Shown piece by piece: positions 37,601-50,359 of a stretch of DNA of 64,000 bases. Origin of the DNA: Parus major (Eukaryota > Chordata > Aves > Passeriformes > Paridae); the NCBI RefSeq assembly GCF_001522545.3, contig NC_031769.1, forward strand, positions 72,055,756 to 72,119,755. The letters run 5' to 3'. The notes under the pieces were generated by a model. That model was given only the letters and a program-made list of their open reading frames with translations, did not search any database and had not been told where the DNA came from. The first letter of the stretch is position 1. Every line of letters begins with the position of its first letter. The translations under genes were made by a program, and so were the position numbers.

Positions 37601-38915
37601 AAGTTTGGCCATATTCACCCACAAGCTATTATTAAACTTTTCCCTGGCCACAGTAACTATTGGTACAAAAGGAAATATTGTTTGTCACGCAGCAATAACC
37701 CAGGTTGGTTTTATCAGAGCTGAGGATAAATAGGCTACCCAATACTTGCATGGTCTTGAGAAAGTAGGTTTTACCACAGCAAAACCTAGCCAGGTTAAGC
37801 AAAGCCTGGGTATGTTGCAAAACCCTACACCAGGGACAAGTTTCTGACAATTGAAAATGATACTGGGTTCTGTTTCCTTGATCACATACCTTATACAATC
37901 CATTCCTTGTATGAAACCTTAAAAATAACACAGCTGATGTGTCCTAGTAGCAGTGCTGCTACATGTCAGCTGTTGTTGCACTGCAGAGCCTGGGAGCCGG
38001 TTTAAGCAGCAGCATCAAAGTGTTCAGGCATGGTCCACAGCCTGTATCAAATAGTTCCTGCATGAAAGTAATCCTATTAGAGTAGACCTAAAGAAGTAGA
38101 GTAGTCCTAAAGAAGATCAAGATAGATGCTCATGGAAGGTGTAGGAAACTCTCATCAGCTTTCTCAAGAAAGTTGTAATAAAAGAAGAAAGGAGCTGCGC
38201 CTCTTAAGGTCCAGTAGGCAGCCAAAGCATTCTAGTCCTATCCTAGTTCTTTATTTTCCTTTTCTAGTACCTCATGTCTCTTCCATGCACAGGATTCTAT
38301 TTTTAATGGTTTGGCATTTTCCATGGTTTGGCAAGCGATCTGAGAAAAGCAGGAATAGCATGTTAAAAATGAGAGGCAGAATCCTCCAGCAGCAGTGACA
38401 GTGTGTCTTCCAATGGCAGTTTTTTAAGAGCACTAGTAGAAAGGGATTGTCAGTAAGGATGATCTCAGGATTTGCAGATTTTCTGAATAACAGTTACCAT
38501 AATTATAAGTTTAACTACAGATCTTGCAGCATTGCTAGCATCACTGTGTTAGCATGTTATTATTCTGACTAATCCTTCATTTCAATTGCAATAGATCTCA
38601 GGGGCCCGGCTGTGAGAGGCCGCTATACAAAGCATGAATAGATTTGCAAAATGAAATGGCTTGTGAACTGAGGTATTTAAAACTTGAGACATGAGACATG
38701 GCAGTAGAAGTTCTTTTTGGGAAACAATTGTATATTTTGCAATACACTCTAACCAGGCAAAAAAAATTGTTTAAATTTATGGAAAAAGCTAGTATTTTTA
38801 AAATAATTAGAAATGTGTAGCTTCATAAGGTAAGAATAATTAGATATATTATTAGAATAATTAGAAGAAGAGCTTACTTGTACATATGTGCCTAAGAAAA
38901 TGCACACACACTCAC

Positions 38916-39015
38916 CTGCCATCTGCAGATATCGAAGTAATTTTTCTCCTTGTTTTCTCTTGTCATTAGTGGTCTAAGAGTTTCTTTCAAAATCTTAATG
39001 CACCTATTATTTCCT
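38916..39015 (-). other. Exon-like segment with one open frame, minus strand
   Basis: On the minus strand an acceptor (TTCATACATTACAG) precedes 100 bases ending TGGCAG before a near-perfect donor GTGAGTGTG. After one leading base, 33 codons are open, starting GNNRCIKILKET and ending NYFDICRWQ. A shorter version using an inner acceptor (CTCTTAG) is also open in another frame (TTNDKRKQGEKLLRYLQMA), which lowers confidence in either. No protein family is recognised. It ends in phase 0, whereas the exon-like segment at 10669-10723 needs phase 2, so the two cannot be directly joined. Confidence 0.2.
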
Positions 39016-39940
39016 CTGTAATGTATGAATAATGCAGATTGCCAAACTCTAAATGAAATTACAGTCCACTACAATATGTTGGATAGTGCCAAATGCATAT
39101 AGCAAATTGGATAATCCATCCCCTTGAGCCTGAAATACTTTGGTCCCTTTGAAAATGTGACTTAAAAACACTGGAAAGGTTGCATAGTTTGGTGTAAACT
39201 GAAAAATGTAAAATGTAAAACATTTGTAAACTGTAAAATGAAAATATCTATGTTATGTGTAATTAATAATAGGGAAGTTTCTAGTGTCTTAAACCAAGCC
39301 TCTTTTCAAAAGTATTTCTCACCAATTTTTGGCTCACTTTGCCCCCACTTTCAGTAGTTTTATGCTCCAGGGATCTATAAAAGAGATACTTCTGCTTATA
39401 TATGAAGAGAAAAAGATTTTTATGAATATCAAACAAGCATAATTTATGCAGAAGTCTATTTAAAACTCTTTTTGGCACTTTTACTTGCATTAGTAATATG
39501 AGAACACCATTAAAATGAATTTTCCAAAAATGTGTTGGACCCCAATTCTCTCAACTCATTCCCATAGTTACTTAGTTTTCGTTGCCCAAGGACTGCTAAT
39601 ATATTAGTATTAACAATATCCTCTTTATTACCTTGCATAGAGATACTTACATCTCTTGTGTGAATATATTTGCATTTATTTATACACACATGTATTTGCA
39701 AACTCATTTAATTAAATCTGGGTCCCTGAAAAATAAATTTTAAAAATTCTAATGACTTCAGCAAGAATCACAATCTTATTCTTTGATTTCTGTATTTTAT
39801 CATGAGTCCTTTTAGCCTCAGAACAGCAGACCAGCCTCTTGCAGGTGTACAGATAGTCTTTATGTGCTTTGCATCTCCTTACATACCACCATGCTCAAGT
39901 TTGGCCATACTGGTTCAACTGATTTTTGTGCTGTTGCACA

Positions 39941-40670
39941 TGTGTCATGGAGGCACATGAAAACAACTTCAAGCAAATAACAAACTCAGGCAAAATTTAA
40001 TTCTGAACTAAATTCAATGGCGGAAACTACCAAATGATGGGGATAACTACAACAACACTCCAATAACACTTAATAGGGGAGTGTTACCTGTCAGGGATGT
40101 CATTATTAAATGGATGGAAATGATGACTCAAAATGCACACCCACTCACGCACAGTCACGGGGAGCCTCTCACTCAGCATTAGCCAGAAAATCAATTTGCT
40201 TCACCCAAAGGGTCCTGGAATTGTTCAAAGATATCCAGCAGAAAAATAGTCATTCACCTGGGAGTGAGGGGAGGGCAATCAGTGTTGGGAGTCTCCTTGG
40301 ATCCATCCCATTTCCCAGGGGTGGCTTCGCATCACTGACAGATAGCTTCAAGAAACACTATGCATGGTTTCTGACAGGGGCCCCATTTAGAACCTGGTGG
40401 GTTGGGGCTCATGGTCATACATGATCATAGTCCAGAAATTTCTCTGCCTTTCATCGACTGGGGGCCCTTTCTGTTGTCCAAGGGTTCCTGCCCTTCTCAT
40501 TCCCACAACTGGGGATGAGGTGTGGCAGAGTCATGGTTGCACCTGTCACAGCCATGTTGTGGTGCTGTGCAGCACAAAAGAAAGGGCACAGAAAACTGGT
40601 GGTGGCCAAGTATCGTCCAGGGGAGTGGGTACTCCTGTCATAATACATTACGTGCTGTGTATTCTTCATT
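39941..40670 (-). mobile_element. Probable LTR, minus strand
   Basis: The block starts near TGTGTCATGGAGG and runs through GGCAAAATTTAATTCTG, AACACTTAATAGGGGAGTG, CACGCACAGTCACGGGGAGC, TTTGCTTCACCCAAAGGGTC and GGGCCCTTTCTG to about 40670, with higher GC than its surroundings. The layout (AT-rich at the low end with AATTAAA on the minus strand, GC-rich beyond) fits an antisense LTR. Ends and target duplication are not certain and the family is not fixed; open frames of 72 to 104 codons within it are treated as incidental. Confidence 0.5.
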
Positions 40671-43600
40671 GAGTTTATTCACAGAAATAATATTTTAACT
40701 TTTGTCACCTCTTCACATTTTTCCTGTTCTGTGGATGCATGTAAAAGTATCCAAATGCAAAAAATTGTATCACCTTAAGCTACACAAACCATTGCTAACA
40801 AGTTTCTAAAAGATTTTAGGAAGGTACACTAACACATTATGTTATAGTACTGCTCCATATTTAAAAGAATTCAGGGTTGTCAGTACATTTTAACACCATA
40901 TAAAGTAAGATATCCTATCTTATCCCTTATTAGCAGGTTGGTCTTGCCATTTATCCTATTATTCATAACTTCAGATGCATTACTGAGCTATTTAACTTCC
41001 TATAATTTAAATCTTACCTAAAATGATTAAAAACAGAAAAGAATCAAAGTACATGAAGCAGTAATGGTCACTTCAGACTAGTATGTGGAAACCTTGGCAT
41101 ACTTTAAGGATGGGCTTAGGAAATACCCCATGCAAATTTGGTGATACAGGATGGTTCTCATAGTGCATGATTCATAACTCACAGGAAGCACATGAAGCAT
41201 ATGCTGCACTGACTTAATGTCCTATATTTCCTTTCGCCTGTTCACTGGTGCAAATCGGAACATGGCTTATCTTTGTGACAATTCTAGTCCTGATACTAAT
41301 CTGTATCTTCAGCTTCCCAAGCTTAGATTTCTGTACTTACGTTTATAAGGAAATCAGAACATCATTATTAATAAAATAATCACATATCAATTGTGATTAT
41401 AATTATGCATCAAATAGCCTCAATTGATTGGTCATTGCATTTATTTGTAATCAGTTTCTTTGAGACACATACTTCAGGTTGTGTGTAAAATAAGAAAAAG
41501 ATGAATTTTTTTTCTTTTTTTTTTTTTCATTTCCCTACTTGTGCTAAGCATTATTTTTTTCTTGGATAAGCAAATTCTTTTTCAAAATAGTCACTGTATT
41601 ACTCATTGACTTATTTATTTTGAAAAGTACAAACAGTGGAATAAACAGAGAGCAAAGAGGGATGTTTTCTGTTAAGTAATGAATTATTCAAGCAGTTAAT
41701 GACAGAAACAATGACTTCATTGAAGCCACAGCTCTCTAAGGCAGTACTGAAAAAAAAACTGTACTGAGACAGAGCCATCCTTTAAGTTAAGAATCAGAGC
41801 AGGTGCAGACTCTATTGTCTGAGGGTTGTCACTGCCAGCTGAATGGACTGTGTCTCAGCTTTGACTGGCATGAGTAGGCAAAACTATTCATTGGCACCCT
41901 AGAAAAGGGCAATGGTGAAATGAGTTAATCTGCATACCACAAAGCCTGAGAGTTGGATTTGGTTCTGCTGTTACAACCATGGGCAAAGGAATGACAAAGC
42001 TGGAATGTGGAATCATTTCTAAAACACTCACGTGAAATGCTGTCCACAGAAATTAATAAGAGAACCCACACAGTCTTTAAGATACTATTCATGGTATTTA
42101 TGTGACACCAGATCCAGTATGATGCTGATGTTAGAGGTATAGCTCATGCATGTAGATATTTTTTCTTTTTTACTAGTTATTTTAAGCAGGAGAAACACGT
42201 GACTATAAATTTTTTAATACTTTTTTGCAAAATACTTTGGTTCAGCAAGAAAAGTACCCCATAGAGCCAACAGACAGTTGATTAGGGCAGTTCTCTGACA
42301 GACATGTAACTTTCTCTCATGTTGACAATTGCTTTAAACTGAACTCTCTTGTGCTGTGATTGAGTGTTTTAATACCCAGGCTGCTGCCTCAAATAACTTG
42401 CTCAGTTTTCAAAAAGATACATTTGACTCTTACCTTCACCTGGGGCTGTGAACAGAGACTCCTCCTTCAATAGAGATGCACTCAAAATTCTGTGTATCAT
42501 ATCTCAAAATCAGTGGTATTTAAGCTACAACCTTTTATAGACATCCCATTAGTTATTGTAGTCCAGTCCAGTTGTAAATCCTGGTCTGGACTGATTATGT
42601 GAGAGTGTTTACATCACCTGCCTGGGGAATTCACATTAGTGTAAATCAGACACACAATGCAGAGAACTAACTCTTTCATATAGAGTGAATCAATGATTGG
42701 AAGTTCCAAAGTTATCTTGTCTTCTTTACCATGTTTCAAAGAAGCCTGTCTCTTGCAGTTGACAAGTCTAACTTAGGGACTTAATTATGTGATTAATTTT
42801 TTAGCATTTTCCATTCCAATACAGGAAGATTAGGTACTTGGTTTAGACTATGTATTTTGCTTCGGAGCACAGAAGTCAAGCATGTGGTGATGAATATCAC
42901 GACTGACCTAACATGTTTCATGCTAAACATTGAGTCTCATCTTGATATTACTTTTGACTCCCGATTCTTTAACAATAACCAAATTAAGCCACAGTATCCT
43001 TCCCATGATATCCCAACCTCAGCCAGACACAAGGGTCTTATCTATTTTTAGAACATAGCTATACATTCTTAAGACTTATACCCTGGAGTTGTCCAAGATG
43101 TTTGCTTCAGTACATAAACTTCAGTTTGTACAAAATTCAATGGCTAGGATATCCTGTAAATGCAACTTGTATAAACACTGAATTGGTACTAAACTGGAAT
43201 ACTGCTTCCTGTCAACTGCTGAACTGATTTAAAGATACTTGTCGTGTATAGGCTTATAAAATTGAAATGGTTGTGCCCTAGACAGTGAACTATTGATTGT
43301 AGTACCATTATATTTGCTTACAGTGTCATGGCTAAAGCTTTTTAGTGTTCTCATACTATGACTACAGGCATCTGCAATACAGGTAAAATATCTTCTTGGA
43401 ACCAAAAGTTTTTCTTTCCAAAATGCAGAAAAGTTTAAATTCTTTAGAAATTTCATTGTTATTATTATTAATAATAGTATTAGTATTAGTAGTAGCAGCT
43501 GCATTAAATATACTTTATGTTACTCTTGTGGTTTAAAGCAGTTCGAAAACTGTTAGAGATCTCTCCAGTGAGACAGGGCTGAATAGATTTTTTGCCAACA

Positions 43601-43849
43601 GTTGTATAGAGATTACACAGTCCCCTCCACTGTGGTGGTCCCAGTATTTCCTAGGAGTCCCACGGAGCAATAAACATCTGAAATATACATATATCCAGCA
43701 ATTTACATGTTTTTCCAATAATTGCTATAGTGTCTAACCAGTGCACCTGAAATCTTACTGAATAAGACTGTACTTGGTGATTATCCTGTGATCTCCATGC
43801 TACAAAACTAATAACATTATTCTCTAGCTCAAGGTAGGATGAAGGGCTG
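40671..43849. other. AT-rich unique DNA, no gene seen
   Basis: Nothing recognised except an (ATT)/(AGT)-rich run at 43457-43498. A donor-like site near 42433 (minus) is discussed among rejected items. Confidence 0.6.
43457..43498. repeat. ATT/AGT trinucleotide-rich run
   Basis: ATTATTATTAATAATAG followed by TATTAGTATTAGTAGTAG: an imperfect trinucleotide tract. Confidence 0.85.
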
Positions 43850-43985
43850 TGTGTCTGGATGACCGTCTGCCACGGATGGAGTCAATTTATTTCCCAGCAG
43901 CCAGTATGGTGTCACACTTTGCATTTGTGACTAAACCATCATTGATAATATGTTTTAGCTATTGCTGAACAGCTCTTCCCTAGTA

Positions 43986-44406
43986 TGATATGGATGCTAA
44001 ATTCTGAACCACAGTGCCTGTACAGATTACAGGCCGCACAGCTCCTCAGGCTTGCCTGAGAAAGTAGTCTGGGAAAAACATGAGAAGGAATTAAAACAAT
44101 CCTCAGGNNNNNNNNNNNNNNNNNNNNNNNNNNNNNNNNNNNNNNNNNNNNNNNNNNNNNNNNNNNNNNNNNNNNNNNNNNNNNNNNNNNNNNNNNNNNN
44201 NNNNNNNNNNNNNNNNNNNNNNNNNNNNNNNNNNNNNNNNNNNNNNNNNNNNNNNNNNNNNNNNNNNNNNNNNNNNNNNNNNNNNNNNNNNNNNNNNNNN
44301 NNNNNNNNNNNNNNNNNNNNNNNNNNNNNNNNNNNAGAGATCCTCTTGTTCTGACTCCCTTGAGAGTCTGTGTCGTTCTTTCCCGCCGTTCCCAATTAGA
44401 ACGACA
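43986..44406 (+). mobile_element. LTR nested in the ERVL-type LTR, interior unresolved
   Basis: The inserted element starts TGATATGGATGC and ends AATTAGAACGACA, so it has TG...CA ends. AGTA precedes it (43982-43985) and follows it (44407-44410); including the next bases, AGTATGA is shared by both sides. A 4 bp duplication would suit a gammaretrovirus-like (ERV1) element, but this is inferred from one site. The C/T-rich right end (GTGTCGTTCTTTCCCGCCG) looks like a U5 region, favouring plus orientation. More than half of the assembled element is N, so it could be a solo LTR or a provirus collapsed by the assembly. Confidence 0.65.
44108..44335. other. Assembly gap (228 N)
   Basis: All bases are N. 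Its placement inside a repeated LTR suggests the assembler could not bridge the repeat; the true length may differ from 228. Confidence 0.99.
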
Positions 44407-45940
44407 AGTATGAAGTCCTTTCTCCTTTCCAACTGTCTCCACAGCAAGTATTTTGGGACTGAGTGGGAAGCTGGGAGGGGATACAACCAGGGAAGCTGAT
44501 TTGAGATCACCAAGGGATATCCTATGCTATATAACATCATGCTTAGCAATAAAAAGCAGTGGAGGCTTTTGGTTTTTTTCTTTGATGGAGGGGTGGAGGA
44601 AGGTAGCACTTGCTCAAAAACCGCTTGACTCAAAGCTCAAAAAGTGCTTTGCTTTTGTTTTCATTTTTGTGGTCTTCTTCTGTTGTTTTATTTTTGGTTG
44701 GTTGGTTGGTTTCTGTTTTTTTTTCTTTCCTTTGCTTAGTAAAGGATCTGTATCTCAGCCTACAAGTTTTCTTGTTTTGGTCTTCCTATTCTCTCCTCCA
44801 ACCTGCTGGGGTATGGAGGAGAGGGAGTGAGCAACTATGTGGTGCATAGCTGTAGGTGAGCCTAGAGCAACTCTACAAAATTAGCTGGTTATAAGACCAG
44901 TTGGAGATTCAGATATAAGTACAGCTCCCTCTGAGGCAGTAAAAGAGGACTGTACTAAAAAAAAGTGTATATGGGGAATGTCTCTAACGTTTTTCTGTAG
45001 CTTCCTTATGAGAAGTAGAAAGTGTTCCATTGATTAGGACATTTAAAACCAGACTGGCTTTAACAAGAAAATATGATTGCAGTGAAATCTTTGGCAGTTT
45101 GACAATATGATTTTATATTTCTGTTTCTGTGACAGTTCTGATTCTGGAGTTTTACTGAATCATTGACAGCCATGGCAGCATGATGGGAAAGAAGACAGCA
45201 GTACCATGCTATTGGAGCTGTGAAGCAGAGAAACTGTTGCTGCTTGAGTTGATTATAGCTGTTAAAAAAACCTTGTCACAATAAAAATATGCTGACAACC
45301 AGAAACAAACCGTCTTGCTAGTCCCCTTGGGCCAATCAGTTACACTGCTCATGACTAAAACACATTGACCATCTTGCAAGGAACAGCACTGTCAAATTGA
45401 GTCTTTTGGACATAGCAGTTTTGTTATCTTTGTTAGCAGTTTTAACTGCCTCTGAATTTTTGTATGTATGCTATATCTTTTTTTTCTGTTTTCAACTGAG
45501 TCTGTCTTCATGATGATTGAGGTCTTCACTTCACATTATATTGGATTATGTTTGCAATTTATTTCAGAATCCTTCAAAATGAGAAATGTTACAGTAGAGT
45601 TATTGTTTATAGTTTTAATGGCTTCACTATTATTAAAAAAAAAGGAAGCCAAGGCGTAATCTGGACATCTTATTGGGGGGAAAAAAAAGTGTAACTGTTA
45701 AAAAAAATCAAGCACCTGTTTCATAATGATACTGTTCATATTTGAGATTTCTGTCATACCATTTAATGAATTTCACTGGTCATAATTCAGTTACATTTAA
45801 TTAATTTTAATGCCTCAATTTTATTTTTTAAATAAAATTACTCTGTGATATGTTATTTTCAAAGATTCTTATATTGCATGTGCTTTATTTTGAATCTGAT
45901 TGTTTTTTGGAATCACCAGCAGCTACTCTATAGAATCTAA

Positions 45941-46014
45941 GGAAAAAAAACCCAAACAACTAAACAAACAAAAACATCAAAATCCAGAGAAACAAAAGAA
46001 AAAACCCAAACCTA
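45941..46014 (+). repeat. A/C-rich low-complexity tract
   Basis: GGAAAAAAAACCCAAACAAC followed by further AAAC and AACAAAC units, with few G or T. Confidence 0.75.
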
Positions 46015-49000
46015 CTCTCAGAAAACTCAACACCTCAGCATATGCATATGTAACAATCGTCTGTCTTTCTCACTGTCAATTCTTTATCACAAATTCTGTG
46101 GCAGTTAGAATACCAAATGTATCCTTGAGTAAGAACATTTTCCACATCCCAGTAGAACATGTGGGTTTATTGGTCTAAGAAATTTCCCCCTTCATTGTTT
46201 CTTTGAAAAGAAACACCCCTCAATGGTGTTTCTTTTAGACTTGTCTCTGTTCTCTGACTTATTTTTTTCTTTGCGTATATATTGCTGTCTTCAATATTAG
46301 CTGCTGAATCCATTTTATATATATATTCTTTCACCTGACCAATGTCTCTTTTTTCCTGCTTCATATCCAGTATAATAAGGTTACCTGCAAAGAGTAATTT
46401 AAAATATGCGTATACATATACCAAATCTGTGTTCCTCCAATCTATAGGAAATGAAGGAGGCTGTAAACTCCTATAACAAGCCAGCAACACAAAAGATAGA
46501 CATGCTTCAGGATAATATTCCACAGAACACTAAAATTAGCTAAAATTATCTCAGGACTATAATTTTCAACATAGAATAGTTAAATCTAATTGAGACCTTT
46601 AATCTAAGAATATGGAGTCAATAATAAATATCAGAAAAAAGATGTTTTTTTAAAAACAGCAGGAAAAAGTATTCTGTTAAAACTTAATTTGAAATTAGTG
46701 CAGATTTCAGTACTCAAATGTCGTTCTATGAATGTGACTATGCTCTCAGAGCCATACTGACACAAGTAACAGAATCCTCAGGAATTCTCTGGCATTTATC
46801 TTGTGCAGTCCTAAAGGCACTAAAGGCTTCACAGTTGAACATTCTACTGGAATGTACAGATTTCTCTTGTACTTTTTATACATGTTTAATTGTGAAAATT
46901 AGAAAAATGAAGTATATAGAGTTCAGTAAGTATAAATTTAATGCTAAAGGTAGGATTGAATGAAAAGCCACAAGAACCAGATTAAAGGCTTTAGTGACAG
47001 AGCAACCGGTTGGAAGCAGTTTCATTTCTGTTGCACATTTAGCCTGAAGGAGTGGTACAGAGTCAGAACTGAGAAAATGGTCACAGCATATGAGAAAGAC
47101 TAGTGAGTGTTCTGGGATTTTATAGTGTGAAAGTGATGTAAGAAATGGGATTTCAAAACATTACTAAGAATGAAATAATGAGATGTAGTAAGGTTTATGG
47201 AAAGAAAAGCAGAAAGCAAAAAATAACCACAAGATTGTGAAGTGAATGACAGGGTGACTAGTTAGTTGTGTAAGATGATACGAAGGTGTCAAAGATGATG
47301 ATTTTGCAAGAAAGATTCAAAAGAAAAGAACAGACTAGCATTATTTCCTGAGAATGTGTTATAGACAGAGAGAAACAGGATACTGGGCAGGCTAGATAGT
47401 GAGACTTGAGGAAATATAATAGTGACTTGCTGGCACAGAAAGTTCTAACAAAGATAAAAGAAAAAATTCTGTCAACATCATGAGAGAAAGTGATTGGGAA
47501 GAAGATCCACAGAAGATCTAATGGAAGGAATAATCATCGAAACAGGACATAAATTACATAATAGAATGCAAAGTAAAGAACCTGTCCAGATAAAGTGGAT
47601 TGCAAAAGTTAAAGAAAGATCAAGAGTGCCTGTGGAAAACAGACTCTTAGAGCTTAAAACAAATGATCAGCAATACTTGCAGCAGCAGTGTCATTGATCA
47701 ATTTGTTTCACTCTGGTGGTGGGTAGTATAGAAAATCAAAGACAGTGAAAAAAGACATCTCCAAAACATAACATGTCCAGTAAGAAAGAATATATACAAC
47801 TAAAACATTTACTGACTCGGCTGATGAAAAAATCAATACAGTAGGTGGTCATTTCAGGATGAGAAGTTGAGACTTATCTGACTTTACTGCCTGTATTTAC
47901 TAAGAAGTATTCACTTGAGTACATATTTTTCCTGTCTGTGTCTTGCAGCCACAAAGGCAATACTATTCACAGATGTCCCCAAAACATTTTAGCAGCATTG
48001 TATTAAGAAGTCCTTGTAAAAGTAGGCAACATGTGGAAATAAAAAGCAAAGGTAATTGGAATAAATCATGTGTCGACAGTGAGCTACATTTGACCCAGCC
48101 TGACAAAGTGAAATACAATGAGCTGCAGTGCTATGCAAGTTGAAAAGCTAGTTAAAAGTCAGCTCTGATGGTTAAAAAGTACTAAAGGAGAAAAAGCATG
48201 AGGGGAAAAAAAAAATTGAAAAAGAAAAATGTTTTCAAGACAAGTTTAAAACAGCTTAAAGTTTCAAAGAAAACAAGAAAATCATGGAGTATCAGAACAC
48301 CTCCTACCCACAGTCAGTTAAGGGAAAGGAAAAGAAAATAAACTGTTTAGAAACCTGGCCTACAGGGATTAGGTATACTTAGATTTAAGTATGTATTAAG
48401 TATAAATAAGGTTAAAACCTAGATCACAGTAATACATTTTGTTGGGTCACCTAAAAAATACAGGTGTCCCTGTATATCAGTTCTTTACCTCTGAAATGCT
48501 ACATTTTTTACACATGATGTAGCAATATGAGTGGTGAAAGCACAGGAAAACACCTCCTTTGTCATGGAAGGCAATACATCCAGATGTGGCGTAATCCTTC
48601 TGCTTATTATCTGACTTTCTCTTGCTTGGGCTGCAATAGACAACTTTTGTTTTGTATAAGGCTTTGCACACTCTGTAGACATGGACCAGGTAAATCTAGC
48701 TTCTGTGTTTCTGTTCTCAGTCAACTGCAGTCAGGCTCTGAAAGAGAGCATTATATAGGATGATAATCTACTGAAATCTGTGCCAAAAGGGGTCTAGGCA
48801 TACAGTGGATCAGAATTGAGGGACTGTTTTCTACTTTTATAATACTTGTGCTGTGTAGCCTTTGAGAATGTTTAATTTTTTTTTTTATTTTTATTTTATC
48901 ATACTTCCATTTTCTACACATTCTGTTTTGTGTATTTATTCTACAAATAGCTTGGGGCAGGGACTCTCTTTTATTCCATGCTTGTACATATAACCCATAA

Positions 49001-49841
49001 AATGGGTTCCCAATACCTGAGTTTCTGGGTGTCATCAGTAACCACTACAAGAACCTCTGCTAAGATTCTGACATTATAAAATGTGAATATCAGTTCTTAT
49101 TCAATACAAGTCTCAAATCTTTATTCCGATTTACTTTGGATATTTTACTGCCATTTCAGCAACTCCTTACTTATGAGTAAGTACTTCAGTTAGAAACAGA
49201 AGCAAAATAAATGCCATTATTTTTATTAGCTTTCTTTTCTGTCCTGAATAAGCTTTAAAGAAAAAAAATTCACATGTGTATAAATAATGGAATTTCTTAT
49301 TAAGTTCCCATGGTTATCTGTTGAATTTGCAAACTCTTAAATAAAATAATTTGTGAGGGTTTTTTCCCACTCTTTCCACAATAATATCTGTAAGAAAAAG
49401 AAATGGTCACCCTAAGCCACCTTGCAAAGCAGAGCTTTATATGTCTGTTTTATTAGCCTAATGTCTGATTATAAGGAACTAGGTCTTTGCTTATAAACTC
49501 AGCTTATAAACATAAGATGTTTATTGCTTTATAGTTCAGTAAAGCCATATATTCATGGTTATAATACACGACAATATATGCCTACCCTTGGACTTCTAAT
49601 GCTTCTTCCATCATGCTGGGGGGCTTGATAATGTTTATTTGGGTTCATTCTTGGGAGTAGTGCATTGTGGGACTCGGTTGGTTTGTGTTATGGTTTTTCA
49701 GTGAGCAAAACACCTGGACCTTCAATAGTCTTTCAGCTTAATTAGGCATGGTGACCAGTGTCTACATATGCTAATTTATCTGAGCATTTGGGGTTTGTAC
49801 CTTATAAAAAGTATATTTGATAGAACATTAGTTTCTGACAT

Positions 49842-49958
49842 CCAAAAAACATAAAAACAAACAAACAAACAAAAAAAACCCAAAAAAAACAAAAAACAAA
49901 AACAAAAAAAAAAACCACAAAAAATGCCCAAAAAAACCCCCCAAAAAACAAAAAAACC
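49842..49958 (+). repeat. A/C-rich low-complexity tract, longest in the window
   Basis: About 117 bases of almost only A and C, with AAACAAACAAACAAAC at 49857 and runs of up to 11 A. The opposite strand gives a Phe-rich open frame (49776-49976) that is an artefact of this composition. Confidence 0.92.
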
Positions 49959-50271
49959 TTGGTTTAAATACAACAAATTTTTCTTTAAAAAGAAAGTCTG
50001 TAAAGGAGGTAGTGCTTCCTGTGGTCAGTGTCAAAGCTAAACCACTGACCTTTTATTCAAGCACTGCTTTTACTCTTAAATTAACCTGATATAGAAATAA
50101 AAACAATCAGTGAAAGAAAAGAAACCTAAAAATGCAAGAAAGCAATTTAGCTAAAGCATTTTTTAAAATCTTGCTAAATTAAGAAAACCATGCCATACCT
50201 CAAAAAACCCCAACCCCACTTCTGTTCACACTCCACTGTGATAGTAACTACGTACCAGCTGCTTGCTTATG

Positions 50272-50276
50272 ATTGG
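50272..50276 (-). promoter_or_regulatory. CCAAT box candidate, minus strand
   Basis: ATTGG, read as CCAAT in AGAGCCAATCATA on the minus strand, about 100 bases outside the CpG island. CCAAT boxes work in either orientation, so it does not set the direction of transcription. Confidence 0.35.
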
Positions 50277-50359
50277 CTCTGACTTTAGATAATAATAGCT
50301 CTGTAACTCACACATTATACGCACGCTGCAAAAGTAAAAATAAAACCAAAATTAAATCA

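Larger units (their letters stand above)
33473..39940. other. Mostly unique DNA with minor repeats
   Basis: No gene is assigned. It includes a 15 bp tandem repeat at 33755-33790, a purine-biased stretch at 34180-34660 and an exon-like segment at 38916-39015, all listed separately. A 99-codon minus-strand frame at 37632-37931 has no family features. Confidence 0.55.
43850..44877 (+). mobile_element. ERVL-type solo LTR, interrupted by a second LTR and a gap
   Basis: Left part: GGATGGAGTCAATTTATTTC, CCAGTATGGTG, CATTGATAATATG and GCTATTGCTGAACAG. Right part: GCTGGGAGGGGATACAACC, GGGATATCCTATGCTATATA, TAGTAAAGGATCTGTATCTC and GGAGTGAGCAACTATGTGG, ending near CTCTACA. These are ERVL-type LTR landmarks in plus orientation. 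Removing 43986-44410 restores a contiguous LTR of about 600 bp. A T/G-rich run (TTTTTGGTTGGTTGGTTGG) near 44692 is a local expansion. No clear target duplication of the outer element was found. Confidence 0.86.
44878..50359. other. AT-rich unique DNA with A/C-rich tracts
   Basis: No gene is assigned. Two A/C-rich tracts are listed separately. A 67-codon frame at 47494-47697 (plus) begins at TTG and has no recognisable domain. Confidence 0.55.

Noticed and set aside
42434..42500. Minus-strand first-exon candidate with perfect donor AAG/GTAAGAG
   Set aside because: An ATG opens 22 codons up to the donor, but there is an in-frame stop two codons upstream, no promoter-like sequence, and no acceptor or partner exon of matching phase was established.
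47494..47697. 67-codon plus-strand frame with Lys/Glu-rich product
   Set aside because: It starts only at TTG, which is not expected in a vertebrate gene, and lies in A-rich unique DNA without splice sites or a recognisable domain.
49776..50034. Phe-rich minus-strand frames resembling membrane proteins
   Set aside because: They are translations of an A/C-rich low-complexity tract.
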